Assembly (NCBI GenBank): GCA_026932235.1
Contig: JAIXKR010000134.1
Span: forward strand, 1 to 64,000
Source: Burkholderiales bacterium
GTDB taxonomy: Bacteria > Pseudomonadota > Gammaproteobacteria > Burkholderiales > Burkholderiaceae_C
Direction of reading: 5' to 3'
Length of the DNA stretch: 64,000 bases
The translations under genes and the position numbers were made by a program. Below are positions 27,489 through 36,267 of this stretch, piece by piece (positions within the stretch are counted from its first letter, which is position 1; the number at the start of each line of letters is the position of its first letter). The notes under the pieces are model-generated. The model was not told the DNA's origin. It saw nothing but the letters and a program-made list of their open reading frames with translations, and searched no databases.

Positions 27489-27772
27489 GCGTTCTCCTCG
27501 CTGATCCGGTGTCCATCCCCCGGCCCGCGCGCGCCCACGCCGCGGGCTTGGTCCCTCGAGGCCGCGGGCGCCCGCATGGCTGCCGCTGCGGCCGATGGAC
27601 GCTCAGGGAGGGATCGAATCCGAATAGGGTTGGTCACGCAGCAGCATGGAGGGGTGTCCTCGCGGGTTCGTCGGGCGCTCCGCACGAGCCTGCCCGGCAA
27701 GCGCCGAGCGGACTTCCATCTCGGCCGGCACCGCGGGGGCGGCGCCCGGGTTTCCGACCGGCGCATCAGCAC

Positions 27773-27849
27773 TGGTCGGGGTGACACGATTCGAACGTGC
27801 GACCCACTGCTCCCAAAGCAGTTGCGCTACCAGGCTGCGCTACACCCCG
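27773..27849 (-). tRNA. tRNA-Pro (anticodon TGG)
   Basis: A complete 77-base cloverleaf on the minus strand, starting CGGGGTGTAGCGCAGCC and ending in an encoded CCA (27775-27773). The D-loop sequence, the anticodon stem CTGCT/AGCAG with loop TTTGGGA, and the GTTCGAATC T-arm are all present. The anticodon TGG is at 27815-27813 and reads proline codons. The acceptor stem CGGGGTG pairs with CACCCCG. Confidence 0.97.
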
Positions 27850-27877
27850 ACGGAAGGGCCGATTGTACGGGGGCAGG

Positions 27878-28438
27878 TCAAGAGGCCGGTGCAGCCCCCG
27901 GCACGACCTCCTCGACCGGGGGCACGCTGCGCCCAGGCGCCGGCAGTGCGAGCAGGCGGTGCACTTCCATGCACTGCCGGATGTGCTGCTCGCAGACGTA
28001 GCGCAGCGCCGAGTAGGTGAGCGCGGCCGAGACCGCCTGCCCGGCGACGGGAACGAACTTGGCGGCCTGCTGCGTCGTCAGCCGCACGCCTACCAGCTTG
28101 AGCATCCACATCACCAGTTCGCGCGTGACGACGCGTCCGATGAGCAGGCCGCCGCCGGCGCTGATGGCCTTGTAGACGACGAGACGACGGTCCGGCGCCA
28201 GGCGCTCGATCTGCTCGGTGCTGAGGCCGAACTCGCGGTTGATGCGCGGCAGCAGGTCGACGAGGATGCCGACGTCGGTGAGCCAATCCAGCCCCGGCAC
28301 GGGGACCGCGGCCACGCCCGCGGCGACCAGCGCGCGCCGCTTGACCATCGAGCGGCAGCGCGCGGCCACGGTCTGCGGATCCTCGCCGACGGGGGGCAAC
28401 ACTTCCCAGGACACGGTGGTGGCGGCAGCAGTCTTCAT
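27878..28438 (-). CDS. Conserved membrane-associated protein, possible DUF697/EcsC-like
   Basis: A 186-residue protein of unknown function. An amphipathic-to-hydrophobic block KRRALVAAGVAAVPVPGLDWLTDVGILVDLLPRINREFGLS (about residues 32-74) and a second hydrophobic segment (FVPVAGQAVSAALTYSALRYV, about 128-148) recall the paired Ala/Gly/Pro helices of DUF697 or EcsC family proteins. I cannot assign it firmly. It ends 29 bases before the tRNA-Pro 5' end on the same strand and lies 12 bases after rraA, so it may share the rraA transcript. Confidence 0.65.
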   Translation of the reverse strand: MKTAAATTVSWEVLPPVGEDPQTVAARCRSMVKRRALVAAGVAAVPVPGLDWLTDVGILVDLLPRINREFGLSTEQIERLAPDRRLVVYKAISAGGGLLIGRVVTRELVMWMLKLVGVRLTTQQAAKFVPVAGQAVSAALTYSALRYVCEQHIRQCMEVHRLLALPAPGRSVPPVEEVVPGAAPAS

Positions 28439-28450
28439 CGATCCCTCGGC

Positions 28451-28945
28451 TCAGGCCGGCGCGGCCATCACGACGATGCCATCCTCGTCGGCATACAGCC
28501 ATTCTGCCGGACGCACGATCACGCCCTGGATCGTCACCGTCACCTCGCTCTGGCCCTGCTTGCGCTTCTCGGTGGGCAGCGGCATCAACGCCAGGGCCCG
28601 GATGCCGACGTCGGCGGCGGCGAGCTCGGCGGCGTCGCGCACCGCGCCGTCGACGACAATGCCGGCCCAGCCGTTGCGCGCCGCGGCCGCGGCGAGGTTT
28701 CCGCCCACCAGAGCACGCCGCAGCGAGCCGCCACCGTCGACGACGAGCACGCGGCCCTGACCCGGGGTGTCGAGCGCGGCCTTCACGAGCGTGTTGTCCT
28801 CGTGGCACTTGACGGTGGCCACCGGGCCGGCGAAGCGCGCACGGCCGCCGAAGGAGCGAAAGACCGGCGGCAGCACGCGAAAGCCGCCATCGCTGTCGTT
28901 CTTGTGCGCGTCGCAGAGGTCACAGGTCGAGAAGTCTGGGTTCAT
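28451..28945 (-). CDS. rraA: RraA-family protein (4-hydroxy-4-methyl-2-oxoglutarate aldolase / RNase E inhibitor-like)
   Basis: A 164-residue RraA-fold protein starting MNPDFSTCDLCDAHKND. It has FGGRARFAGPVATVKCHEDNTLVKAAL, the VVDGGGSLRRALVGGNLAAAAARNGWAGIVVDGAVRD metal and substrate block, and VRPAEWLYADEDGIVV near the end. The GGN and R-D residues fit both the aldolase/oxaloacetate decarboxylase activity and the RNase E-inhibitor RraA. No neighbouring aromatic-degradation genes are present to decide between them. ATG 28945 gives the usual length. The frame is open to 29014 without homology. Confidence 0.9.
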   Translation of the reverse strand: MNPDFSTCDLCDAHKNDSDGGFRVLPPVFRSFGGRARFAGPVATVKCHEDNTLVKAALDTPGQGRVLVVDGGGSLRRALVGGNLAAAAARNGWAGIVVDGAVRDAAELAAADVGIRALALMPLPTEKRKQGQSEVTVTIQGVIVRPAEWLYADEDGIVVMAAPA

Positions 28946-29140
28946 GGTGTCGAAGCAGCTTGGGGCGTGGGCGCCGACGCGCAAGCACGATGTTGGCCTG
29001 GCGCCGCGGCGCAAAGACTATCCGGTTTCGCCGCCCTGGGGGCGCAGGCCGGCGGCACGCGCGCCGCCACGACGGCTGCAAGGCATCGTGCACGAGCGGC
29101 CTGCACGGGCTGCCTGCGCCCGCATAGCATCGTGCCCTTC

Positions 29141-30058
29141 ATGAACACGCTCGCACGCCCCATTTTCGGGGTTTCGATGCCGCCGCTCGTGCTGGCTGCG
29201 CTGCTTGCCACCTGGCTGATCTGGGGCAGCACCTACCTCGCGATCAAATGGGCCTTGCCGAGTTTTCCGCCCTTCTGGCAGATGGGTACGCGCTTTCTCG
29301 TCGCCGGCCTGCTGCTGGGCGCCTGGGCGCGCTGGCGCGGCGCACGCTGGCCGCAGCGCGCGGAGTGGATCAATGCCGGCCTGCTGGGCACGCTGATGCT
29401 GGGCGTGAGCTACGGGCTCACCGCGCAGGCCGAACTCAGCGTCAGCTCGGGCCTGGTGGTGGCCTTCATCGCCATCGGCCCGGCCTTGCAGGCGGCGATG
29501 GAACTGCCCTACGGCCTGCGCCCGACGCGCCGCGAGGCCGCGGGCATCGCGCTCGGACTGGTGGGCGTGCTCTGGCTGGCCGCCGGCCAGGGCTTCTCGG
29601 CCGCGCCCCAAGGGCTGCTGGCGGTGCTCGTCTCCTCGATCGCCTGGAAGCTCGGCAGCGTGTGGGCCAACCGAGGCCTGCCGCGCGCGCTCGGGGGACG
29701 CGCGCTGCAGCTGGCGCCCGGGGCGATGGGCTACGCCAGCCAGATGCTGCTCGGCGGCGTCGTGCTGATGCTGCTCTCGGCGCTGCTGGGCGAGCGTCCG
29801 GGCTGGCCACCGCAGTCGCGCGCGGCCTGGGCCTGGCTCTACCTCGTCGTCGCCGGCTCGCTGATCGGCTTCTCGGCCTTCATGCTGCTGCTGCAGCGCA
29901 CGCCCACCGCCGTGTCGGCCAGCTACGCCTACGTGAACCCGGTCATCGGCATGGTGTTGGGCACCACCCTGGGCGGCGAAGTCATCACGCGCGGTGAATG
30001 GCTGGCGGCGGCGCTGGTCACGGTCAGCGTCGTGCTCATGGTCGGCGGCCGGCGCTGA
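29141..30058 (+). CDS. EamA/DMT-family exporter (YedA-like)
   Basis: A 305-residue, ten-helix inner-membrane transporter formed from two five-helix EamA repeats. The first helix has WLIWGSTYLAIKWALPSFPPF, and the second repeat contains ARNG-like features ending in YAYVNPVIGMVLGTTLGGEVI, both typical of the YedA/RhaT-like drug/metabolite exporter class. The likely role is efflux of an amino acid or metabolite. ATG 29141 is used; ATG 29177 (MPPLVLAALL) is a possible later start. It converges with the TPP enzyme gene. Confidence 0.87.
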   Translation: MNTLARPIFGVSMPPLVLAALLATWLIWGSTYLAIKWALPSFPPFWQMGTRFLVAGLLLGAWARWRGARWPQRAEWINAGLLGTLMLGVSYGLTAQAELSVSSGLVVAFIAIGPALQAAMELPYGLRPTRREAAGIALGLVGVLWLAAGQGFSAAPQGLLAVLVSSIAWKLGSVWANRGLPRALGGRALQLAPGAMGYASQMLLGGVVLMLLSALLGERPGWPPQSRAAWAWLYLVVAGSLIGFSAFMLLLQRTPTAVSASYAYVNPVIGMVLGTTLGGEVITRGEWLAAALVTVSVVLMVGGRR

Positions 30059-30128
30059 GGCCGAGTCTGTCGCCTGTCGGGCGTGTCGCGTTCGCGCGGC
30101 CGCAAGCCCGGCGCCGATCGACCCGGGG

Positions 30129-31847
30129 CTACGCCTTTCCCGCCTGCGCGGCGTGGCGGATCGCCGTCAGCGTGCTGCGGCTGGAGATGATCTCGGCGGG
30201 ATGCTTCAGGTGCAGCAGCGTCGGGCGGTCGGCGGCGAGCGCGCGCGCGAAGGCGCCCTCGAAGTCCTCGGTGCGCTCGACCCGCTCGGCCTGCCAGCCG
30301 AAGGCGCGCGCCAGGGCCGCGAAGTCGGGGTTGACGAGCTCGGTGCCTATCGTGCGCGCCGGGAACTCGCGCTCCTGGTGCATGCGGATGGTGCCGTAGC
30401 TGCCGTTGTCGACGACGAGGCTGACGAGCCGGCCCGCGCCGCGCCCGGCGCCGAAGGCGCTTGCCGTGGCCATCTCCTGCGCCGTCATGAGGAAGTCGCC
30501 GTCGCCGGCCACGTGCACCACCGTGCGCGCGGGCTGCAGCAGCGCCGCCGCCACCGCCGCCGGCAGCCCATAGCCCATGGCGCCCGAGGTCGGCGCGAGT
30601 TGCGTGCGGCCGAAGTGCTGCCGCGCGCGATAGGGCACGAAGCGGTGCAGCCAGCCGGCGAAGTTGCCCGCGCCGTTGGCGTAGATGGCGTCCTCGGGCG
30701 CCAGGCGCGCCACGGTCTTCATCACCTGCGCCAGGTCCAGCGGCTGCACGGCGGGTGCCTCCCAACTGGCCCGGTAGTCGGCGTGCGCGGCTTGCGCCTC
30801 ACCCGCCCAGGGCAGCTTCTCCGGCGCCTGCAGCTCGGCCAGCGCCAGGGCGGCGTTGGCCATGCTTGCCTGCAGCAGCAGGTCCGCCGCGTAGACGCGG
30901 CCCAGCTCCTCGGCGCTGGCGTGCACGTGCACGAGGCGCTGCGCCGGCCGCGGCGCCTGCAGCAAGCTGTAGCCGCCGGTCGTCATCTCACCCAGGCGCG
31001 CGCCCAGGGCGAGCACGAGGTCGGCGGCGCGGATGCGCTCGGCCAGGCGCGGGTTGGGCGCGATGCCGACGTCGCCGGCGTAGTTCGGGTGGCGGTTGTC
31101 GAACAGGTCCTGAAAGCGAAAGGCGCAGCCCACCGGCAACTGCCAGCGCTCGACGAACTGCTGCAAGGCGCGGCAGGAGGCCGCCGTCCAGCCGCTGCCG
31201 CCGACGATCAAGAAGGGGCGGCGCGCCTGCAGCAGCAGGCGGCGCAGTTCGGCCAGCGCCGCCGGGTCCGGCCAGGCCTGCGCGGGCTCGACCCGCGGCA
31301 GCACGGGCGCGTCGGTGCGGCGGCTCAGCACGTCCTCGGGCAGCGCCAGCACCACCGGCCCCGGGCGCCCCTGCAGCGCCACGTGGAAGGCGCGCGCGAC
31401 GTACTCGGGCAGGCGCTCGACCTGTTGCACCTCGGCTGCCCACTTCGCCATGCCCAGCGTCCCCGGGCCGAAGAACTGGCGGTAGTCCAGCTCCTGGAAG
31501 GCCTCGCGATCGCGCTGCTCGCCGGCCACCTGACCGACGAGCAGCAGCATGGGCGTGCTGTCCTGCCAGGCCGTGTGCACGCCGATGCTGGCGTTGGTGG
31601 CGCCGGGCCCGCGCGTCACGAAGCACACGCCCGGGCGACCGCTGAGCTTGCCCTGTGCCTCGGCCATGAAGGCCGCCCCGCCCTCCTGGCGGCAGGCGAC
31701 GAAGCGGATGCGCTCGCGGTGCTCGTGAAAGCCGTCGAGCGCGGCGAGGTAGCTCTCGCCTGGCACGCCGAAGACGGTGTCGACGCCTTGCGCGACCAGC
31801 GCCTCGACGAGCGCGTGGCCGCCCAGGCGCGGGGATGGATGGGTCAT
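30129..31847 (-). CDS. Thiamine-pyrophosphate-dependent enzyme, acetolactate-synthase-like large subunit
   Basis: A 572-residue TPP enzyme with the three-domain layout. The N-terminal Pyr domain has the cofactor-activating glutamate E55 in CRQEGGAAFMAEAQGKLSG. A central domain follows (about residues 190-330). The C-terminal PP domain has the GDGDFLMTAQEMATA metal motif and downstream VDNGSYGTIRMHQ. The length matches IlvB-like proteins, but no small regulatory subunit is adjacent, so classic valine biosynthesis is less likely. Oxalyl-CoA decarboxylase, sulfoacetaldehyde acetyltransferase or benzoylformate decarboxylase-like activities are alternatives. ATG 31847 opens MTHPSPRLGGHALVEAL; upstream in-frame sequence is antisense to the next gene. 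It sits 95 bases behind an MFS gene, possibly in one operon. Confidence 0.87.
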   Translation of the reverse strand: MTHPSPRLGGHALVEALVAQGVDTVFGVPGESYLAALDGFHEHRERIRFVACRQEGGAAFMAEAQGKLSGRPGVCFVTRGPGATNASIGVHTAWQDSTPMLLLVGQVAGEQRDREAFQELDYRQFFGPGTLGMAKWAAEVQQVERLPEYVARAFHVALQGRPGPVVLALPEDVLSRRTDAPVLPRVEPAQAWPDPAALAELRRLLLQARRPFLIVGGSGWTAASCRALQQFVERWQLPVGCAFRFQDLFDNRHPNYAGDVGIAPNPRLAERIRAADLVLALGARLGEMTTGGYSLLQAPRPAQRLVHVHASAEELGRVYAADLLLQASMANAALALAELQAPEKLPWAGEAQAAHADYRASWEAPAVQPLDLAQVMKTVARLAPEDAIYANGAGNFAGWLHRFVPYRARQHFGRTQLAPTSGAMGYGLPAAVAAALLQPARTVVHVAGDGDFLMTAQEMATASAFGAGRGAGRLVSLVVDNGSYGTIRMHQEREFPARTIGTELVNPDFAALARAFGWQAERVERTEDFEGAFARALAADRPTLLHLKHPAEIISSRSTLTAIRHAAQAGKA

Positions 31848-31942
31848 GGAAGAAGCGGCGAAGTCGGCCTGCACCATTGTCGCCTCGGCTTGCGGCCGCG
31901 GACGCCCGTATGCAGGCCGGCGCCGTGTCCGTGGCCTGCGCT

Positions 31943-33169
31943 TCAGGCCGCCGCCGGCAGCGCGCCGGGGCGGGCGCTTCGCCGCACGTTGACGGCGGTG
32001 AGGATGAGCACCGCCAGCGAGGCCGCCATCGCCAGCCAGACGCCGCGGTAGTGGCCGCCGTCCATGAGCGCGCCGAAGAAGAGCGCCGCCAGCATCATGC
32101 CCACGTCCAGCCCGGAGTAGACGACGCCGTAGACGCGCCCGGTGGCCCCCGGCGGCGTGGCCTGCTTGACGAGCAGGTCGCGCGAAGGACCGGCGATGCC
32201 CGAGCCCAGGCCCATGACGGCAAAGAGCACGAGCACCGTCAGCGGCGACCAGTGCCCCAGCGCCATCAGCAGCGCCACCACCGCGGCCAACGCAAAGCCC
32301 GCCGCCGCCACGCGCACGCTGCGCTGGGCATCGCGCACCAGGTGCCCGCCCAGCACCATGCCCGCACCCGCAGCCACCATGTAGATCGACAGGCAGATCG
32401 CCACCTGCGCCACCGGCACGCCGTGCAGCTGTGCCGCCGCCGCCGGAGCGAAGGTCTGCACCCCGCCCAGCGCCAGCGAGAAGACGAGGAAGAAGGCAAA
32501 GCAGGACCAGACCGCGGGCAGGCGCAGGAAGGCGAAGTCGCTGCCCGCAGCGGCGTGCGCGGCGTGCCGCGGCGCCTGGCGCACCACGAGCCGTTCGCGC
32601 TGCAGCCACACCAGCAGCAGCACGGCGGCCACCAGCAGCGCCACCGCGCCCAGCGCGATGCGCCAGGAGCCGCTCACGGTGGTGATGCCGACCACGAACA
32701 CCGGCGCCAGCGCCCAGCCCAGGTTGCCCGAGATGCCGTGCGCGGCGTAGGCGTGGCCCAGGCGCGGCGAGCTCACGCGGCTGTTCATGATCGAGAAGTC
32801 GACCGGGTGGAACACGCAGTTGCCAAGGCCGGCAAGCGCCATGAAGACGAACATGCTCGCGTAGCTGGGGCTTGCCGCCAGCCCCGCGGCGGCCACGGCA
32901 AGCATCGCCAGCCCGCCCATGAGCACGCGCTCGGCGCCGAAGCGATCGACGACGAAGCCCGCCGCCGCCTGCCCGGCGCAGGAGAAGACGAAGAACACCG
33001 ACATGAGCAAGCCGAGCTCGGTGTTGCTGAGCGTGAAGGCCGCGGCCAGCCAGGGGAACAGCGGCGGCACGATGAGCTGGCAGAAGTGCGACATGCCGTG
33101 CGCGATGCTGACGACGCCGATCGTCGTCGCGTCCTCGCGCAGCGGAAGGGTTGCGGCAGCGGTGGTCAT
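31943..33169 (-). CDS. MFS transporter (fosmidomycin-resistance-like)
   Basis: A 408-residue permease with 12 helices. Features are SIAHGMSHFCQLIVPPLFPWL in helix 1, the RFGAERVLMGG loop motif and GLGNCVFHPVDFSIMNSRVSSPRLGHAYAAHGISGNLGWALAP. The last pattern, with FHP and HG-SGN, is characteristic of the Fsr-like MFS group. ATG 33169 is preferred over a far-upstream 33241 start, which would lie inside the divergent regulator. It is divergent from an AraC regulator across 71 bases. The cargo is unknown; the regulator resembles NimR, whose known partner exports 2-nitroimidazole. Confidence 0.85.
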   Translation of the reverse strand: MTTAAATLPLREDATTIGVVSIAHGMSHFCQLIVPPLFPWLAAAFTLSNTELGLLMSVFFVFSCAGQAAAGFVVDRFGAERVLMGGLAMLAVAAAGLAASPSYASMFVFMALAGLGNCVFHPVDFSIMNSRVSSPRLGHAYAAHGISGNLGWALAPVFVVGITTVSGSWRIALGAVALLVAAVLLLVWLQRERLVVRQAPRHAAHAAAGSDFAFLRLPAVWSCFAFFLVFSLALGGVQTFAPAAAAQLHGVPVAQVAICLSIYMVAAGAGMVLGGHLVRDAQRSVRVAAAGFALAAVVALLMALGHWSPLTVLVLFAVMGLGSGIAGPSRDLLVKQATPPGATGRVYGVVYSGLDVGMMLAALFFGALMDGGHYRGVWLAMAASLAVLILTAVNVRRSARPGALPAAA

Positions 33170-33215
33170 GGCCGCCACTGTAGGCGTGGTGTCGTCGGCA
33201 GGGTTACGATAGCCG

Positions 33216-33228
33216 GACAAGTTTTGTC
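33216..33228. promoter_or_regulatory. Palindrome in the MFS/AraC divergent region
   Basis: GACAA (33216-33220) and TTGTC (33224-33228) form a perfect inverted repeat with a GTT spacer. They lie 12 bases before the AraC start and 46 bases from the MFS start. This is a plausible binding site for the AraC regulator. Such sites are often short inverted or direct repeats in divergent regions. Confidence 0.4.
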
Positions 33229-33240
33229 GAGAACCAGCCA

Positions 33241-34071
33241 ATGCCCACGCGCACCCGCCATTGGCTGCCCGCCGACGGCGGCCAGCACGTGCCCACGCCC
33301 GAGCGTCCCCTGCGCGCCAAGCTGCGCGCCATGGCCGCGGCCAGCGGCGTGCGCGCGCATCGCCACCCCTGGGCGCAGATCGCGCTCTCGGCCACCGGCG
33401 TCATCCGCATGACCGCCGGCCACGGCACCTACCTGGTGCCGCCCTCGCGCGCGCTTTGGATCCCGCCCGATGTCGAGCACGCCGTCACCGTCGTCGAGGA
33501 CGCCGAGATCCACACGCTCTACGTCCACCCCGGCGCGCGCTTCCTGCAGACCGGCGCGGCCAAGGATTCGCCCTTTGCGCGCTGGCCCGAGTGCCGCGTG
33601 CTCGAGGTCTCGCCGCTGCTGCGCGAGCTGGTGCGCCATCTCGACACGCAGCCCGGCCGCGCCGCAGCCAGCGAACGCGAGGCGCGCCTGGCCGACCTCG
33701 TGCTGGACGAATTGCGGCGCGCCGCGCCCGTACCGCTGGGCCTGGCGCTGCCCGCCGACAAGCGGCTGCGCAGCCTGTGCCAGGCGATCGTGCACGAGCC
33801 GCTGCGCCATGCCACGCTCGAAGGCTGGGCGCACGAGGCCGGCGCCAGCCCGCGCACGCTGGCGCGGCTCTTCCGCCAGGAGCTCGGCACCACCTTCGGC
33901 CACTGGCGCCAGCAGGCGCGGCTGGCGCAGGCCCTCGCGTTGGCCGCCGAGAAGCGGCCGATGAAGCTCATCGCCGCCGAACTCGGCTACGCCAGCGCCA
34001 GCGCCTTCAGCGCCATGGTGCGCCGCACCCAGGGCACGACGCCGCGGCGCTTCCTGCACAGCCGGCCCTGA
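33241..34071 (+). CDS. AraC-family transcriptional regulator (NimR-like)
   Basis: A 276-residue regulator. The N-terminal cupin-like effector domain has [43 protein letters not shown] (about residues 40-82). The C-terminal double helix-turn-helix (about 180-270) carries [65 protein letters not shown]. The gene is divergent from an Fsr-like MFS gene. That arrangement and the sequence pattern match NimR/NimT-type regulator-exporter pairs, so it probably controls the exporter and perhaps the TPP enzyme behind it. Confidence 0.9.
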   Translation: MPTRTRHWLPADGGQHVPTPERPLRAKLRAMAAASGVRAHRHPWAQIALSATGVIRMTAGHGTYLVPPSRALWIPPDVEHAVTVVEDAEIHTLYVHPGARFLQTGAAKDSPFARWPECRVLEVSPLLRELVRHLDTQPGRAAASEREARLADLVLDELRRAAPVPLGLALPADKRLRSLCQAIVHEPLRHATLEGWAHEAGASPRTLARLFRQELGTTFGHWRQQARLAQALALAAEKRPMKLIAAELGYASASAFSAMVRRTQGTTPRRFLHSRP

Positions 34072-34153
34072 GGGAGGCCGGGTTGATGCGCGGCACTACC
34101 ATCCCCATCTGCCGACGCACGCCACGCCGCCCTTGACCGAGGACCACCCGCCC

Positions 34154-35266
34154 ATGACCGAGACGCTTTACGACTACACGCTCCAGGACGCCAGCGGCGG
34201 CAGCTGCACCCTGCAGGCCTGGGCCAAGGTGCCGCGCAGCCTCTCGGCCGGGGAGAAGGCAGCGCACAAGGCGCGCATCGCCGAGTTGCTGAAGGCGCAG
34301 AACGCCGTGCTGGTGGCGCACTACTACGTCGACGGCGACCTGCAGGACCTGGCGCTGGCCACCGGCGGCTGCGTCTCCGACTCGCTCGAGATGGCGCGCT
34401 TCGGGCGCGACCACGCGGCGACCACGCTGGTGGTGGCCGGCGTGCGCTTCATGGGCGAGACGGCGAAGATCCTCAGCCCCGAAAAGCGCGTGCTCATGCC
34501 TGATCTCGACGCCACCTGCTCGCTCGACCTGGGCTGCCCGATCGAGGAGTTCGCGCCCTTCTGCGACGCGCACCCCGACCGCCAGGTCGTCGTCTACGCC
34601 AACACCAGCGCCGCGGTGAAGGCGCGTGCCGACTGGATGGTGACCAGCTCCTGCGCCCTGCCCATCGTGCGCCACCTCATGCAGCAGGGGCAGAAGATCC
34701 TGTGGGCGCCCGACAAGCACCTGGGCCGCTACATCCAGGAGCAGACCGGCGCCGACATGCTGCTGTGGAACGGCGCCTGCATCGTGCACGACGAATTCAA
34801 GGGCCTGGAGCTGGAGCTGCTGCGCCAGCAGCACCCCGACGCGCCGGTGCTCGTGCACCCGGAGTCGCCCAAGGCCGTCGTCGACCAGGCGGACGTGGTG
34901 GGCAGCACCAGCCAGTTGCTGAGCGCCGTCGTCAAGGGCAACGCCGGCACCTACATCGTGGCCACCGACAAGGGCATCTTGCACCGCATGCGCCAGCTCG
35001 CGCCCGGCAAGCAGTTGATCGAGGCCCCCACCGCCGGCAACAGCGCCACCTGCAAGAGCTGCGCGCACTGCCCCTGGATGGCGATGAACGCGCTGCAGGG
35101 CGCGCTCGCCTGCCTGGAACGGGGCGTGGGCGAGATCCACGTCGCCGAACCCGTGCGCAGCCAGGCCCTGGGCTGCATCGACCGCATGCTCGACTTCGTC
35201 GCCCGCAACCCGGCCAGCCTGACCGCGCCGAGCGCGGGCCTGGTGAAGGACATCGGCGCGGCTTGA
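34154..35266 (+). CDS. nadA: Quinolinate synthase
   Basis: A 370-residue enzyme of de novo NAD synthesis. It condenses iminoaspartate with dihydroxyacetone phosphate using a [4Fe-4S] cluster. The cluster cysteines are C122 (DATCSL), C209 ([11 protein letters not shown]) and one of the CKSCAHC group (C300, C303, C306). [24 protein letters not shown] and [20 protein letters not shown] are family signatures. GAGGA precedes ATG 34154 by about ten bases. The substrate-supplying nadB lies 2.25 kb away on the opposite strand. Confidence 0.96.
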   Translation: MTETLYDYTLQDASGGSCTLQAWAKVPRSLSAGEKAAHKARIAELLKAQNAVLVAHYYVDGDLQDLALATGGCVSDSLEMARFGRDHAATTLVVAGVRFMGETAKILSPEKRVLMPDLDATCSLDLGCPIEEFAPFCDAHPDRQVVVYANTSAAVKARADWMVTSSCALPIVRHLMQQGQKILWAPDKHLGRYIQEQTGADMLLWNGACIVHDEFKGLELELLRQQHPDAPVLVHPESPKAVVDQADVVGSTSQLLSAVVKGNAGTYIVATDKGILHRMRQLAPGKQLIEAPTAGNSATCKSCAHCPWMAMNALQGALACLERGVGEIHVAEPVRSQALGCIDRMLDFVARNPASLTAPSAGLVKDIGAA

Positions 35267-35306
35267 GGAGCCACGGCGTCGTCGGACGATCGACTCGCGC
35301 CGGCGA

Positions 35307-35362
35307 GTACGCGAACAGGCCCACAGCATGAGCGGACTACAATTGCGTACCCAAATGCGTAC
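35307..35362 (+). promoter_or_regulatory. Toxin-antitoxin promoter with TGCGTAC repeats
   Basis: A TACAAT -10 element (35338-35343) lies just upstream of two direct TGCGTAC repeats (35344-35350 and 35356-35362), 12 bases apart. An inverted copy of the core, GTACGC, is at 35307-35312. The antitoxin starts at 35375. Phd/YefM-type antitoxins autoregulate through repeats in this position, so this is probably the operator. Confidence 0.6.
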
Positions 35363-35374
35363 ACGGGGGACGCC

Positions 35375-35683
35375 ATGGACTATGTGACCGTCCGCGAACT
35401 GCGCGAGAAGTCGGGGCAGATCTGGCAGCGCGTGGAGGCCGGCGAGGAGTTCGTCGTCACCCGCAACGGCAAGCCCTTCGCGCTGCTGGTGCACACCGAG
35501 CCCAGCCAGGTCGAAGCCGCGCTGCGGGCCCATCGCGCCACACGCCTGGGCGCGGTGATCGCGCGCATGCAGGCCCACGCGCGCCAGACCGGAAGCGAGG
35601 GCTTGAGCGACGAGGCCATCCAGGCCGAGATCGACGCCGTACGCAGGACAGGCCGAGCACGCGCCAGGACCGCGGCACCCTGA
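35375..35683 (+). CDS. Antitoxin of the Phd/YefM family
   Basis: A 102-residue protein whose N-terminus MDYVTVRELREKSGQIWQRVEAGEEFVVTRNGKPFALLV is the Phd/YefM DNA-binding fold (first 40 residues). A charged, helical C-terminus (about 60-102) would wrap the toxin. GGGGGAC precedes the ATG. The PIN-domain toxin gene begins ten bases after its stop, giving the usual antitoxin-first order. Confidence 0.9.
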   Translation: MDYVTVRELREKSGQIWQRVEAGEEFVVTRNGKPFALLVHTEPSQVEAALRAHRATRLGAVIARMQAHARQTGSEGLSDEAIQAEIDAVRRTGRARARTAAP

Positions 35684-35693
35684 GTGTCCGCTC

Positions 35694-36092
35694 ATGCGCG
35701 CGGTGCTCGACACCAACATCCTCGTCTCCGGACTGCTGCGCGCGGACGGCCCGCCCGCCACCGTCGTACGCCAGCTCGCCACGCAGGAGATCCAGCCGGT
35801 GGTCTGTGCCGCGATCACGGCCGAGTACCGGGCGGTGCTTTCGCGTCGCAAGCTCCGACTGCGCGCCGCGGACGTCGCGGAGCTGTTGGCCCTGATCGAA
35901 GCGCAGGCGCTTTGGGTGGAACTTGCCCCGCACGAGAGGCCACCTGCCCTTCCCGACCTCGCCGACTGGCCCTTCATCGCCTGTGCTTTGGCAGCCGCAT
36001 GCCCCGTGATCACGGGCAACTTGCGCCACTTCCCGGCATCCCTGGGCGTGCGGACTCTCACGGCCCGGGCGTGGGTCGATGGCCAGCGGTGA
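35694..36092 (+). CDS. PIN-domain ribonuclease toxin
   Basis: A 132-residue PIN-fold nuclease. It starts MRAVLDTNILVSGLL with the first catalytic aspartate (D6) and N8. A mid-region acidic residue is in ITAEYRAVL, and a late aspartate is in LADWPFIACALAAACPVITGNLRHF, which replaces the more common DxxIlata form. This is the pattern of the PIN toxins paired with Phd-type antitoxins. It probably cleaves RNA when free of the antitoxin. Whether all acidic residues are competent is not certain. Confidence 0.85.
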   Translation: MRAVLDTNILVSGLLRADGPPATVVRQLATQEIQPVVCAAITAEYRAVLSRRKLRLRAADVAELLALIEAQALWVELAPHERPPALPDLADWPFIACALAAACPVITGNLRHFPASLGVRTLTARAWVDGQR

Positions 36093-36267
36093 ATCGGGAG
36101 CGAAGCGACCGACGGCACCTGCCGCCCAAGCCTGATCCTCGATGGCGGCGGCATGGCCCGTGCGGACCCCGCTCGGCCGCGATGTGCGCACGCGCGCCTC
36201 CCGCAGCGCGTGCTCGAGTGCCGTACTCTGCACAGTCGCGCGGGCTCTCGCGCCGCCAGAATGCCGC

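Noticed and set aside
27489-27772. A second RNA gene or a phage attachment site next to tRNA-Pro
   Set aside because: No cloverleaf, integrase gene or duplicated tRNA end was seen. The sequence before the tRNA is featureless.
31848-32609. N-terminal extension of the TPP enzyme frame
   Set aside because: The extra 254 codons lie within the MFS gene in a different frame and show no similarity. The ATG at 31847 gives the normal length.
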